Source: Jacaranda mimosifolia (taxonomy: Eukaryota; Streptophyta; Magnoliopsida; Lamiales; Bignoniaceae). Taken from it: 64,000 nucleotides of DNA. Both the position numbers and the translations under genes were made by a program. The notes below the pieces were generated by a model that worked only from the letters and a program-made list of their open reading frames with translations, did not search any database and had not been told where the DNA came from. Location of the stretch: assembly GCA_018894105.1 (NCBI GenBank), contig CM032121.1, forward strand, positions 24,459,730-24,523,729. The letters are read 5' to 3'. Positions 49,273 to 62,965 of this stretch are shown here, piece by piece. How positions within the stretch are numbered: the stretch's first letter is position 1; every line of letters starts with the position of its first letter.

Positions 49273-50648
49273 AGCAATGCAAGTTGGCCGCCTACCCTGA
49301 GGAAGGTGTGATGCCAAAATCCTCATCCTATATATAGATATAGTGGGTGTGAGGATAGGTCATTGCTGAAAGTGTGAAAGAATTGGATTCATTTCCACAA
49401 TTCCGTCCAAAACTCCTTGCAAGCATTGTATTCATGTGTTGAAACCTTTGCTCTCTTCATCTTCTTCCCTACCTCAAATTGGCCTCTACCATTATGATTC
49501 TCCTCCCTTATTCCCGCTTAAAGTGAGAAGATTTTTCAAGTTTCAATTGGTGAATGATCATGTCAATAGAGGCAAACAAGTTAGTTTGCTACGGTTTGGA
49601 GATCCGCTCAAGCAAAGCACCGATTTGGTGAATTTTTCCAGAGAGATCCAGAAAGCTTTTTTGATCCAACTTTTTTATTGTGTTTCCTACATGGTGTTGA
49701 GAGGTTGCAATATTTTTATAGTGAATTTTGTAGGAGTTTTAACAAGGTTAAAAATCGCTCCTTAGATATGGCTGATTCTAGATTGGTGAAAGGTTCACCA
49801 CTTTCTCCATGGATATTTGCATTTCAAGGCTACACTCTATCTAAATTTGGATTTTAGGCATGCTTTGATCCTTGTATGCTTGTAAGCACTAGTTTATTTA
49901 AGGTTTTGAAGTTTTATATTTGGATCCTAGTACCTTACTTGCTTTCAAGTGGTATCAAAGCCTAAATTATGCTTAGATTTGGATTTTTTGTTGATGATTG
50001 ATTCATGTGATGGATTGATCGTAATCACCAAATTATCGATTCACATGATGGATTGGAGTGTTTGGCTCCTCGATTGATGAAGTGAAAGCATGCTAATATG
50101 TGTTTTAAGTGTTAATTCATATGATTAGTAGTACGTTTTAATTCATAGCTTTTAATGTTAGATGTTGATTTAACATTAATTGATGTTATATAGTGATATA
50201 GCATGTTGATGAATGGCTCAAATAGTTTTAACCATTTTTGGATCCAATGTGATTAGAGTTTTGTTGGAGATTTTTGAAGAATACGATTCTTACTTGAACT
50301 TTATTTTTGAAGCTTAATTGAGCACTTAAATTTCCAATTTTAAAATGTCTTCTAGATCTGGAAATTGGTCCACAAGGCACATTTTGCTTAGGCAAAATTT
50401 CTTCAAATTGCTCTCCAACTGTCGCACAACGTTGTGAAACCAACTCACATACCAATTTAATGGGCGAGCAGCCCAACCCCTAGAACGGGATCTGGCGTAT
50501 CATAAGGGATTTGTCTTTTCTATTGAATCGTATGGATTTGGATCACTCATGATCATCACCATTCATTTATTATCCATTCAACAATTAATGAACAATAAAC
50601 AAATCTAGAATTAACAATTAATTCCAACAATTAAATGCTAATCAAATT
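49273..50648 (+). repeat. Array unit 23 (1376 bp)
   Basis: Second copy of unit 11, with the same leader deletion at about 50397-50405. Confidence 0.85.
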
Positions 50649-52711
50649 AGCAATGCAAGTTGGCCGCCTAACCTGAGGAAGGTGTGATGCCAAAATCCTC
50701 ACCCTATATATAGATATACTGGGTGTGAGGATAGGTCATTGCTGAAAGTGTGAAAGAATTGGATTCCTTTCCACAATTCCATCCAAAACTCCTTGCAAGC
50801 ATTGCATTCATGTGTTGAAAGCTTTGCTCTCTTCTTCTTCTTCCCTACCTCAAATCGGCCTCTACCATTATGATTCTCCTCCCTTATTCCCGCTTAAAGT
50901 GAGAAGATTTTGCAAGTTTCAATCGGTGTGTGATCATGTCAATAGAGGCAAACAAGTTAGTTTGCTACGGTTTGGAGATCCGCTTAAGCAGAGCACCGAT
51001 TTGGTGAATTCTTCCAGAGAGATCCATAAAGCTTTTTAAGCTTTTGAAGTTTTATATTTGGATCCTAGTGCCTTACTTGCTTTCAAGTGGTATCAAAGCC
51101 TAAATTATGCATAGATTTGGTTTTTTTGTTGATGATTGATTTATGTGATGGATTGATCATAATCACCAAATTCTCGATTCACATGATGGCTTGGAGTGTT
51201 TGGCTCCTTGATTGGTGAATTGAAAGCATGCTAATATGTGTTTTAAGTGTTAATTCGTATGATTAGTAGTACGTTTTAATTCATAGCTTTTAATGTTAAA
51301 TGTTGATTTAACATTAATTGATGTTATATGTTGATATAACATATTGATGAATGGCTCAAATAGTTATGGTCATTTTTGGATCCAATGTGATTAGAGTTTT
51401 GTTGGAGATTTTTGAAGAATACAATTCTTACTTGAACTTGATTTTTGAAGCTTAATTGAGCACTTAAATTTCCAATTTTAAAATGTGTTTTAGATCTGGA
51501 AATCGGTGCGTAAGGCATATCTTGTCTAGGCAAAATTTTGGAAATGATACCTTTATTTTCGTGTCTTCTAGTCAAGCCATGTTTATTTAAGCTTTTGAAG
51601 TTTTATATTTGGATCCCAGTGCCTTACTTGCTTTCAAGTGGTATCAAAGCCTAAATTATGCATAGATTTGGATTTTTTGTTGATGATTGATTCATGTGAT
51701 GGATTGATCATAATCACCAAATTCTCGATTCACATGATGGCTTGGAGTGTTTGGCTCCTTGATTGGTGAATTGAAAGCATGCTAATATGTGTTTTAAGTG
51801 TTAATTCGTATGATTAGTAGTACGTTTTAATTCATAGCTTTTAATGTTAAATGTTGATTTAACATTAATTGATGTTATATGTTGATATATCATATTGATG
51901 AATGGCTCAAATAGTTATGGTCATTTTTGGATCCAATGTGATTAGAGTTTTGTTGGAGATTTTTGAAGAATACAATTCTTACTTGAACTTGATTTTTGAA
52001 GCTTAATTGAGCACTTAAATTTCCAATTTTAAAATGTGTTTTAGATCTGGAAATCAGTGCGTAAGGCATATCTTGTCTAGGCAAAATTTTGGAAATGATA
52101 CCTTTATTTTCGTGTCTTCTAGTCAACCCATCAGGTTCTTCACTTTGTATTGAATTAAACCACATGCCCTATAGTAACATTATTTTCAATTTGAATTGGT
52201 ATTTTATCCATCTGCTTCTCACATTCCGTCAATACCGAACTTCTAAATAGCATTATTGATAAAAAAAGAGATTTCTAGAAGCCTGTTGGCTAGTGATTGT
52301 GAGGCCCCAATTCCAAACTAGAAGGGACACCAATGGCCTCTGCAGACCCCCATCCCCCCAAATTTTTTTTTTCTTTTTTCTCGGTTGTGACACATGTCAC
52401 AATTTAATATTAAGCCCAAAAAATTTGATTAGGGTTCAGTACACTAAGATTTAAGGTCATTTGTTCAAATTGCTCTCCAACTGTCGCACAACGTTGTGAA
52501 CCCAACTCACGTACCACTTAAATGGGCGAGCAGCCCAACCCTTACAATGGGATCTGGTGTATCACAAGGGATTTGTCTTTTCCATTGACTCCTGTGGATT
52601 TGGATCACTCATGATCATCACCATTCATTTAATATCCATTCAACAACTAAATGAACAATAAAAAAATCTAGAATTAACATTTAATTCCAACAATTAAATG
52701 CTAATCAAATT
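50649..52711 (+). repeat. Array unit 24 (2063 bp)
   Basis: Second copy of unit 12, including the 551-bp internal duplication. G at 52285 differs. Confidence 0.85.
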
Positions 52712-54465
52712 AGCAATGCAAGTTGGCCGCCTACCCTGAGGAAGGTGTGAAGCCAAAATCCTCACCCTATATATAGATATACTGGGTGTGAGGATAGGTC
52801 ATTGCCGAAAGTGTGAAAGAATGTGATTCCTTTCCACAATTCCATCCAAAACTCCTTGCAAGCATTGCATTCATGTGTTGAAAGCTTTGCTCTCTTTTTC
52901 TTCTTCCCTACCTCAAATCGGCCTCTACCATTATGATTCTCCTCCCTTATTCCCGCTTAAAGTGAGAAGATTTTGCAAGTTTCAATTGGTGTGTGATCAT
53001 GTCAATAGAGGCAAACAAGTTAGTTTGCTACGGTTTGGAGATCCGCTTAACCAGAGCACCGATTTGGTGAATTCTTCCAGAGAGATCCAGAAAGCTTTTT
53101 TGATCCAAATTTTTTATTGTGTTTCCTACAAGGTGTTGAGTGGTTGCAATATTTTTACATTGAATTTTGTAGGAGTTTTAACAAGGTTAAAAATCGCTCA
53201 TTAGATATGGCTGATTCTAGATTGGTGAAAGGTTCACCACTTTCTCCTTGGATATTAGCATTTCAAGGTAACACTCTATCTAAATTTGGATTTTAGGCAT
53301 GATTTGATCCTTGTATGCTTGTAAGCACTAGTTTATTTATGGTTTTGAAGTTTTATATTTGGATCCTAGTGCCTTACTTGCTTTCAAGTGGTATCAAAGC
53401 CTAAATTATGCATAGATTTTGATTTTTTGTTGATGATGGATTCATGTGATGGATTGATCATAATCACCAAATTCTCGATTCACATGACGGATTGGAGTGT
53501 TTGGATCCTTGATTGGTGAATTGAAAGCATGCTAATATGTGTTTTAAGTGTTAATTCGTATGATTAGTAGTACGTTTTAATTCATAGCTTTTAATGTTAA
53601 ATGTTGATTTAACATTAATTGATGTTATATGTTGATATAACATGTTGATGAATGGGTCAAATAGTTATGGTCATTTTTGGATCCAATGTGATTAGAGTTT
53701 TGTTGGAGACTTTGGAAGAATACAATTCTTACTTGAACTTGATTTTTGAAGCTTAATTGAGCACTTAAATTTCCAATTTTAAAATGTGTTTTAGACCTGG
53801 AAATCGGTGCGTAAGGCATATCTTGTCTAGGCAAAATTTTGGAAATGATACCTTTATTTTTATGTCTTCTAGTCAAGCCATGGTAAGGTTCTTCACTTTG
53901 TATTGAATTAAACCACATGCCCCATAGTAACATTATTTTCAATTTGAATTGGTATTTTCTCCATCTGCTTCTCACATTCCGTGAGTACCGAACTTCTAAA
54001 TAGCATTATTGATAAAAAATGAGATTTCTAGGAGCCTATTGGCTAGTGATTGTGAGGCCCCAATTCTAAACTAGAAGGGACACCAAAGGCCTCTGCAGAC
54101 CCCCCTCCCCCCAAATTTTTTTTTTCCTTTTTCTCGGTTGTGACACATGTTACAATTTAATATTAAGCCCAAAAAAATTCGATTAGGGTTCAGTACACAA
54201 AGATTTAAGGTCATTTCTTCAAATTGCTCTCCAACTGTCGCACAACGTTGTGAACCCAACTCACGTACCACTTTAATGGGCGAGCAGCCCAACCTTTAGA
54301 ACGGGATCTGGTGTATCATAAGGGATTTGCCTTTTCTATTGATTCCTACGGGTTTGGATCACTCATGATCATCACCATTCATTTATTATCCATTCAACAA
54401 TTAAATGAACAATAAACCAATCTAGAATTAACAATTAATTCCAGCAATTAAATGCTAATCAAATT
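52712..54465 (+). repeat. Array unit 25 (1754 bp)
   Basis: Second copy of unit 13, with one extra A near 54170-54177 and G at 54352. The extra base opens a chance minus-strand frame at 54071-54292 through the rRNA piece. Confidence 0.85.
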
Positions 54466-56214
54466 AGCAATGCAAGTTGGCCGCCTACCTTGAGGAAGGT
54501 GTGATGCCAAAATCCTCACCCTATATATATATAGTGGGTGTGAGGATAGGTCATTGCTGAAAGTGTGAAAGAATTGGATTCCTTTCCACAATTCCATCCA
54601 AAACTCCTTGCAAGCATTGCATTCATGTGTTGAAAGCTTTGCTCTCTTCTTCTTCTTCCCTACCTCAAATCGGCCTCTACCATTATGATTGTCCTCCCTT
54701 ATTCCAGCTTAAAGTGAGAAGATTTTTCAAGTTTCAATTGGTGTGTGATGATGTCGATAGAGGCAAACAAGTCTGTTTGCTACGGTTTGGAGATCCGCTT
54801 AAGCAGAGCACCGGTTTGGTGAATTCTTCCAGAGAGATCCATAAAGCTTTTTTTATCCAAATTTTTTATTGTGTTTCCTACAAGGTGTTGAGAGGTTGGA
54901 ATATTTTTATAGTGAATTTTGTAGGAGTTTTAACAAAGTTAAAAATCGCAACTTAGATATGGCAGATTCTGGATTGGTGAAAGGTTCACCACTTTCTCCT
55001 TGGATATTAGCATTTGAAGGGAACACTCTATCTAAATTTGGATTTTAGGCATGCTTTGATCCTTGTATGCTTGTAAGCACTAGTTTATTTAAGGTTTTGA
55101 AGTCTTATATTTGGATCCTAGTGCCTTACTTGCTTTCTAGTGGTATCAAAGCCTAAATTATGCATAGATTTGGATTTTTTGTTGATGATTGAGTCATGTG
55201 ATGGATTGATCATAATCACCAAATTCTCGATTCACATGATGGATTGGAGTGTTTGGCTCCTCCATTGATGAAGTGAAAGCAAGCAAATATGTGTTTTAAG
55301 TGTTAATTCATATGATTAGTAGTACGTTTTAGTTCATAGCTTTTAATGTTAATTGTTGATTTAACATTAATTGATGTTCTATGTTGATATAGCATATTGA
55401 TGAATGGCTGAAATAGTTTTGACCATTTTTGGATCCAATGTGATTAGAGTTTTGTAGGAGATTTTTGAAGAATACGATTCTTACTTGAACTTGATTTTTG
55501 AAGCTTAATTGAGCACTTAAATTTCCAATTTTAAAATGTCTTTTAGATCTGGAAATTGGTCCGTAAGGCACATCTTGTCTAGGCAAAATTTTGGAAATGA
55601 TACTTTATTTTCGTGTCTTCTAGTCAAGCCATCGTAAGGTTTATCACTTGGTATTGAATTAAACCACATGCCCTATAGTAACTTTATTTTCAATTTGAAT
55701 TGGTATTTTCTCGATCTGCTTCTCATATTCCTTGAATACCGAACTTCTAAGTAGCATTATTGATAAAAAATGAAATTTCTAGAGGCCTATTGGCTAGTGA
55801 TTGTCAAGCCCCAATTCTAAACTAGAACGGACACCAAAGGCCTCTGCCGATCCCTCTCTCCCTAAATTTTTTTTTTCTTTTTTCTCGGTTGTGAGACATT
55901 TTACAATTTAATATTGAGCCCAAAAAATTCGATTAGGGTTCAGTACACAAAGATTTAAGTTCATTTCTTCTAATTGCTTTCCAACGGTCTCACAACGTTG
56001 TGAACCCAACTCACGTACCACTTTAAATGGCGAGCAGCCCAACCCTTAGAACGGGATCTGGGTATCATAAGGGATTTGTCTTTTCTATTGATTCCTACGG
56101 ATTTGGATCACTCATGATCATCACCGTTCATTTCTTATCCAGTCAACAATTAAATGAACAATAAACATATCTAGAATTAACAATTAATTCCAACAATTAA
56201 ATGCTAATCAAATT
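54466..56214 (+). repeat. Array unit 26 (1749 bp)
   Basis: Second copy of unit 14. I saw no difference. Confidence 0.85.
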
Positions 56215-56968
56215 AGCAATGCAAGTTGGCCACCTACCTTGAGGAAGGTGTGATGCCAAAATCCTCACCCTATATATATATATATAGTGGGTGTGAGAAT
56301 AGGTCATTGCTGAAAGAGTGAAAGAATTAGATTCCTTTCCACAATTCCATCCAAAACTCCTTGCAAGCATTGCATTCATGTGTTCAAACCTTTGCTATCT
56401 TCTTCTTCTTCCCTACCTCAAATCGGCCTCTACCATGCCTCTACCATTATGATTGTCCTCCCTTAAGCAGAGCACCGATTGGGTGAATTCTTCCAGAGAG
56501 ATCCAGAAAGCTTTTTTGATCCAAATTTTTTATTGTGTTTCCTACAACGTATTGAGAGGTCGCAGTACTTTTATAGTGAATTTTGTAGGAGTTTTAACAA
56601 AGTTAAAAATCGCTCCTTAGATATGGCAGATTTTGGATTAGTGAAAGGTTCACCACTTTCTCCTTGGATAAGCATTCATGTGTTCTTCACTTTGTATTGA
56701 ATTAAACCACACGCCCTATAGTAACATTATTTTCCAACTGTCGCACAACGGTGTGAACCCAACTCACGTACCACTTTAATGGGCGAGCAGCCCAACCCTT
56801 AGAACGGGATCTGGTGTATCATAAGGGATTTGTCTTTTCTATTGATTCCTACGGATTTGGATCACTCATGATCATCACCGTTCATTTATTATCCATTCAA
56901 CAATTAAATGAACAATAAACAAATCTAGAATTAACATTTAATTCCAACAATTAAATGCTAATCAAATT
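56215..56968 (+). repeat. Array unit 27 (754 bp, no PBS)
   Basis: Copy of unit 15 at offset 18614, first member of a 4255-bp triplet. Confidence 0.85.
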
Positions 56969-58712
56969 AGCAATGCAAGTTGGCCGCCTGCCTTGAGGAA
57001 GGTGTGATGCCAAAATCCTCACCCTATATATATATATATATATATATCTTGGGTGTGAGAATAGGTCATTGCTGAAAGAGTGAAAGTATTAGATTCCTTT
57101 CCACAATTCCGTCCAAAACTCCTTCCAAGCATTGCATTCATGTGTTGAAAGCTTTGTTCTCTTCTTCTTCTTCCCTACCTCAAATCGGCCTCTACCATTA
57201 TGATTCTCCTCCCTTATTCCAGCTTAAAGTGAGAAGATTTTGCAAGTTTCAATTGGTGTGTGATCCTTTGAATGGAGGCAAACAATGGAGATCTGCTTAA
57301 GCAGAGCACCGATTTGGTGAATTTCTCCAGAGAGATCCAGAAAGCTTTTTTGATCCAAATTTTTTATTGTCTATCCAACAAGGTGTTGAGAGGTTGCAAT
57401 ATTTTTATAGTGAATTTTGTAGGAGTTTTAACAAAGTTAAAAATCGCTCCTCAGAAATGGCAGATTCTGGATTGGTGAAAGGTTCACCACTTTCTCCATG
57501 GATATTAGCATTTCAAGGTAACACTCTATCTAAATTTGGATTTTAGGCATGCTTTGATCCTTGTATGCTTGTAAGCACTAGTCTATTTAAGGTTTTGAAG
57601 TTTTATATTTGGATCCTAGTGCCTTACTTGCTTTCAAGTGGTATCAAAGCCTAAATTATGCTTAGATTTGGATTTTTTATTGATGATTGATTCATGTGAT
57701 GGATTGATCATAATCACCAAATTCTCGATTCACATGATGGATTGGAGTGTTTGGCCCCTCGATTGATGAAGTGAAAGCATGCTAATATGTGTTTTAAGTG
57801 TTAATTCATATTATTAGTAGTACGTTTTAATTCATAGCTTTTAATGTTAAATGTTGATTTAACATTAATTGATGTTATATGTTGATATAGCATGTTGATG
57901 AATGGCTCAAATAGTTATGGTCATTTTTGGATCCAATGTGATTAGAGTTTTGTTGGAGATTTTTGAAGAATACGATTCTTACTTAAACTTGATTTTTGTA
58001 GCTTAATTGAGCACTTAAATTTCCAATTTTAAAATGTGTTTTAGATCTGGAAATTGGTCGGAAAGGCATATCTTGTCTGGGCAAAATTTTTGAAATGATA
58101 CCTTCATTTTCGTGTGTTCTAGTCAAGCCGTGGTAAGGTTCTTCACTTTGTATTGAATTAAACCACATGCCCTATAGTAACATTATTTTAAATTTGAATT
58201 GGTATTTTTCCATTTGCTTCTCTCATTCCATGAATACCGAACTTCTAAATAGCATTATTGATAAAAAATGAGATTTCTGGAGGCCTATTGGCTAGTGATT
58301 GTGAGGCCGCAATTCTAAATTAGAAGGGACACCAAAGGCCTCTGCCGACCCCCCTTTCCCCAAATTTTTTTTTCTTTTTTCTCGGTTGTGAGACATGTTA
58401 CAATTTAATATTAGGCCCAAAAAATTCGATTAGGTTTCAGTACGCAAAGAGTTAAGGTCATTTCTTCTAATTGCTTTCCAACTGTTGCACAACGTTGTGA
58501 ACCCAACTCACGTACCACTTTAATAGGCGAGCAGCCCAACCCTTAGAACGAGATCTGTTGTATTATAAGGAATATGTCTTTTCTATTAATTCCTACGAAT
58601 TTGGATCACTCATGATCATCACCGTTCATTTACTATCCTTTCAACAATTAAATGAGCAATAAACAAATCTAGAATTAACAATTAATTCCAACAATTAAAT
58701 GCTAATCAAATT
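56969..58712 (+). repeat. Array unit 28 (1744 bp)
   Basis: Copy of unit 16, with the expanded TA run at about 57025-57047 and a private G at 58279. Confidence 0.85.
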
Positions 58713-60469
58713 AGCAATGCAAGTTGACCGCCTACCTTGAGGAAGGTGTGATGCCAAAATCCTCACCCTATAAATATATATAGTGGGTGTGAGGATAGGT
58801 CATTGCTGAAAGTGTGAAAGAATTAGATTCCTTTCCACAATTCCATCCAAAACTCCTTGCAAGCATTGCATTCATGTGTTGAAAGCTTTGCTCTCTTCGT
58901 CTTCTTCCCTACCTCAAATTGGCCTCTACCATTATTATTCTCCTCCCTTATTCCAGCTTAAAGTGAGAAGATTTTGCAAGTTTCAATTGGTGTGTGATCA
59001 TGTCAGTAGAGGCAAACAAGTTAGTTTGCTACGGTTTGGAGATCCGCTTAAGCAGAGCACCGATTTGGTGAATTTTTCCAGAGAGACGCAGTAAGCTTTT
59101 TTGATCCAAATTTTTTATTGTGTTTCCTACAACGTGTTGAGAGGTTGCAATACTTTTATAGTGAATTTTTTAGGCGTTTTAACAACGTTAAAAATTGCTC
59201 CTTTGATATGGCAGATTCTGGATTGGTGAAAGGTTCACCACTTTCTCCTTGGATATTAGCATTTCAAGGTAACACTCTATCTAAATTTGGATTTTAGGTA
59301 TGCTTTGATCCTTGTATGCTTGTAAGCACTAGTTTATTTAAGGTTTTGAAGTTTTATATTTGGATCCTAGTGCCTTACTTGCTTTCAAGTGGTATGAAAG
59401 CCTAAATTATGCTTAGATTTGGATTTTTTGTTGATGATTGATTCATGTGATGGATTGATCATAATCACCAAATTGTCGATTCACTTGATGGATTGGAGTG
59501 TTTGGCTCCTTGATTGATGAAGTGAAAGCATGCTAATATGTGTTTTAAGTGTTAATTCGTATGATTAGTAGTACGTTTTAATTCATAGCTCTTAATGTTA
59601 AATGATGATTTAACATTAATTGATGTTATATGTTGATATAGCATTTTGATGAATGGCTCAAATAGTTATGGTCATTTATGGATCCAATGTGATTAGAGTT
59701 TTGTTGGAGATTTTTGAAGAATACGATTCTTACTTGAACTTGATTTTTGAATCATAATTGAGCACTTAAATTTCCAATTTTAAAATGTGTTTTACATCTG
59801 GAAATTGGTCCGTAAGGCATATCTTGTCTAGGCAAAATTTTGGAAATGATACTTTTATTTTCGTGTCTTTTCTAGTCAAGCCGTGGTAAGGTTCTTCACT
59901 TTGTATTGAATTAAACCACATGCCCTATAGTAACATTATTTTCAATTTGAATTGGTATTTTTCCATCTGCTTCTCACATTCCGTGAATACTGAACTTCTA
60001 AATAGCATTATTGATAAAAAATTAGATTTCTAGAAGCCTATTGGCTAGTGATTGTGAGGCCCCAATTCTAAACTAGAAGGGACACCAAAGGCCTCTGCCG
60101 ACCCCCTTCCCCCAAAAATTTTTTTTTTCTTTTTTCTCGGTTGTGAGACATGTTACAATTTAATATTAGGCCCAAAAAATTCGATTAGGGTTTAGTACAC
60201 AAAGATTTAAGGTCATTTCTTCTAATTGCTTTCCAACTGTCGCACAACGTTGTGAAAACCCAACTCACGTACCACTTTAATGGGCAAGCAGCCCAACCCT
60301 TAGTACGAGATCTGGTTTATCATAAGGGATTTGTCTTTTCTACTAGTTCCTATGGATTTGGATCACTCATGATCATCACCGTTCATTTCTTATCCAGTCA
60401 ACAATTAAATGAACAATAAACATATCTAGAATTAACAATTAATTCCAACAATTAAATGCTAATCAAATT
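58713..60469 (+). repeat. Array unit 29 (1757 bp)
   Basis: Copy of unit 17; C at 59402 differs from T at 40788. Confidence 0.85.
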
Positions 60470-61223
60470 AGCAATGCAAGTTGGCCACCTACCTTGAGGA
60501 AGGTGTGATGCCAAAATCCTCACCCTATATATATATATATAGTGGGTGTGAGAATAGGTCATTGCTGAAAGAGTGAAAGAATTAGATTCCTTTCCACAAT
60601 TCCATCCAAAACTCCTTGCAAGCATTGCATTCATGTGTTCAAACCTTTGCTATCTTCTTCTTCTTCCCTACCTCAAATCGGCCTCTACCATGCCTCTACC
60701 ATTATGATTGTCCTCCCTTAAGCAGAGCACCGATTGGGTGAATTCTTCCAGAGAGATCCAGAAAGCTTTTTTGATCCAAATTTTTTATTGTGTTTCCTAC
60801 AACGTATTGAGAGGTCGCAGTACTTTTATAGTGAATTTTGTAGGAGTTTTAACAAAGTTAAAAATCGCTCCTTAGATATGGCAGATTTTGGATTAGTGAA
60901 AGGTTCACCACTTTCTCCTTGGATAAGCATTCATGTGTTCTTCACTTTGTATTGAATTAAACCACACGCCCTATAGTAACATTATTTTCCAACTGTCGCA
61001 CAACGGTGTGAACCCAACTCACGTACCACTTTAATGGGCGAGCAGCCCAACCCTTAGAACGGGATCTGGTGTATCATAAGGGATTTGTCTTTTCTATTGA
61101 TTCCTACGGATTTGGATCACTCATGATCATCACCGTTCATTTATTATCCATTCAACAATTAAATGAACAATAAACAAATCTAGAATTAACATTTAATTCC
61201 AACAATTAAATGCTAATCAAATT
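60470..61223 (+). repeat. Array unit 30 (754 bp, no PBS)
   Basis: Copy of units 15, 18 and 27; first member of the next 4255-bp triplet. Confidence 0.85.
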
Positions 61224-62965
61224 AGCAATGCAAGTTGGCCGCCTGCCTTGAGGAAGGTGTGATGCCAAAATCCTCACCCTATATATATATATATATATAT
61301 CTTGGGTGTGAGAATAGGTCATTGCTGAAAGAGTGAAAGTATTAGATTCCTTTCCACAATTCCGTCCAAAACTCCTTCCAAGCATTGCATTCATGTGTTG
61401 AAAGCTTTGTTCTCTTCTTCTTCTTCCCTACCTCAAATCGGCCTCTACCATTATGATTCTCCTCCCTTATTCCAGCTTAAAGTGAGAAGATTTTGCAAGT
61501 TTCAATTGGTGTGTGATCCTTTGAATGGAGGCAAACAATGGAGATCTGCTTAAGCAGAGCACCGATTTGGTGAATTTCTCCAGAGAGATCCAGAAAGCTT
61601 TTTTGATCCAAATTTTTTATTGTCTATCCAACAAGGTGTTGAGAGGTTGCAATATTTTTATAGTGAATTTTGTAGGAGTTTTAACAAAGTTAAAAATCGC
61701 TCCTCAGAAATGGCAGATTCTGGATTGGTGAAAGGTTCACCACTTTCTCCATGGATATTAGCATTTCAAGGTAACACTCTATCTAAATTTGGATTTTAGG
61801 CATGCTTTGATCCTTGTATGCTTGTAAGCACTAGTCTATTTAAGGTTTTGAAGTTTTATATTTGGATCCTAGTGCCTTACTTGCTTTCAAGTGGTATCAA
61901 AGCCTAAATTATGCTTAGATTTGGATTTTTTATTGATGATTGATTCATGTGATGGATTGATCATAATCACCAAATTCTCGATTCACATGATGGATTGGAG
62001 TGTTTGGCCCCTCGATTGATGAAGTGAAAGCATGCTAATATGTGTTTTAAGTGTTAATTCATATTATTAGTAGTACGTTTTAATTCATAGCTTTTAATGT
62101 TAAATGTTGATTTAACATTAATTGATGTTATATGTTGATATAGCATGTTGATGAATGGCTCAAATAGTTATGGTCATTTTTGGATCCAATGTGATTAGAG
62201 TTTTGTTGGAGATTTTTGAAGAATACGATTCTTACTTAAACTTGATTTTTGTAGCTTAATTGAGCACTTAAATTTCCAATTTTAAAATGTGTTTTAGATC
62301 TGGAAATTGGTCGGAAAGGCATATCTTGTCTGGGCAAAATTTTTGAAATGATACCTTCATTTTCGTGTGTTCTAGTCAAGCCGTGGTAAGGTTCTTCACT
62401 TTGTATTGAATTAAACCACATGCCCTATAGTAACATTATTTTAAATTTGAATTGGTATTTTTCCATTTGCTTCTCTCATTCCATGAATACCGAACTTCTA
62501 AATAGCATTATTGATAAAAAATGAGATTTCTAGAGGCCTATTGGCTAGTGATTGTGAGGCCGCAATTCTAAATTAGAAGGGACACCAAAGGCCTCTGCCG
62601 ACCCCCCTTTCCCCAAATTTTTTTTTCTTTTTTCTCGGTTGTGAGACATGTTACAATTTAATATTAGGCCCAAAAAATTCGATTAGGTTTCAGTACGCAA
62701 AGAGTTAAGGTCATTTCTTCTAATTGCTTTCCAACTGTTGCACAACGTTGTGAACCCAACTCACGTACCACTTTAATAGGCGAGCAGCCCAACCCTTAGA
62801 ACGAGATCTGTTGTATTATAAGGAATATGTCTTTTCTATTAATTCCTACGAATTTGGATCACTCATGATCATCACCGTTCATTTACTATCCTTTCAACAA
62901 TTAAATGAGCAATAAACAAATCTAGAATTAACAATTAATTCCAACAATTAAATGCTAATCAAATT
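61224..62965 (+). repeat. Array unit 31 (1742 bp)
   Basis: Copy of unit 28 with a TA run two bases shorter (61280-61300). Unlike unit 19 it continues as unit 16 type through the PBS and leader. Confidence 0.85.

Larger units (their letters stand above)
56215..60469 (+). repeat. 4255-bp higher-order repeat (units 27-29)
   Basis: Same triplet in the second 18.6-kb copy, directly followed by another copy (60470 onward) with a 2-bp difference in the TA run. Confidence 0.9.
43146..61750 (+). repeat. 18.6-kb tandem duplication, copy 2
   Basis: Units 19 (right part) to 31 (left part). The right boundary is the position equivalent to 43145. Beyond it the sequence continues the 4255-bp triplet rather than starting a third copy. 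Confidence 0.88.

Noticed and set aside
54071..54292. New 73-codon ORF present only in the second 18.6-kb copy
   Set aside because: Created by one extra A in a homopolymer and runs antisense through the rRNA fragment and C-rich tract; no sign of coding function.
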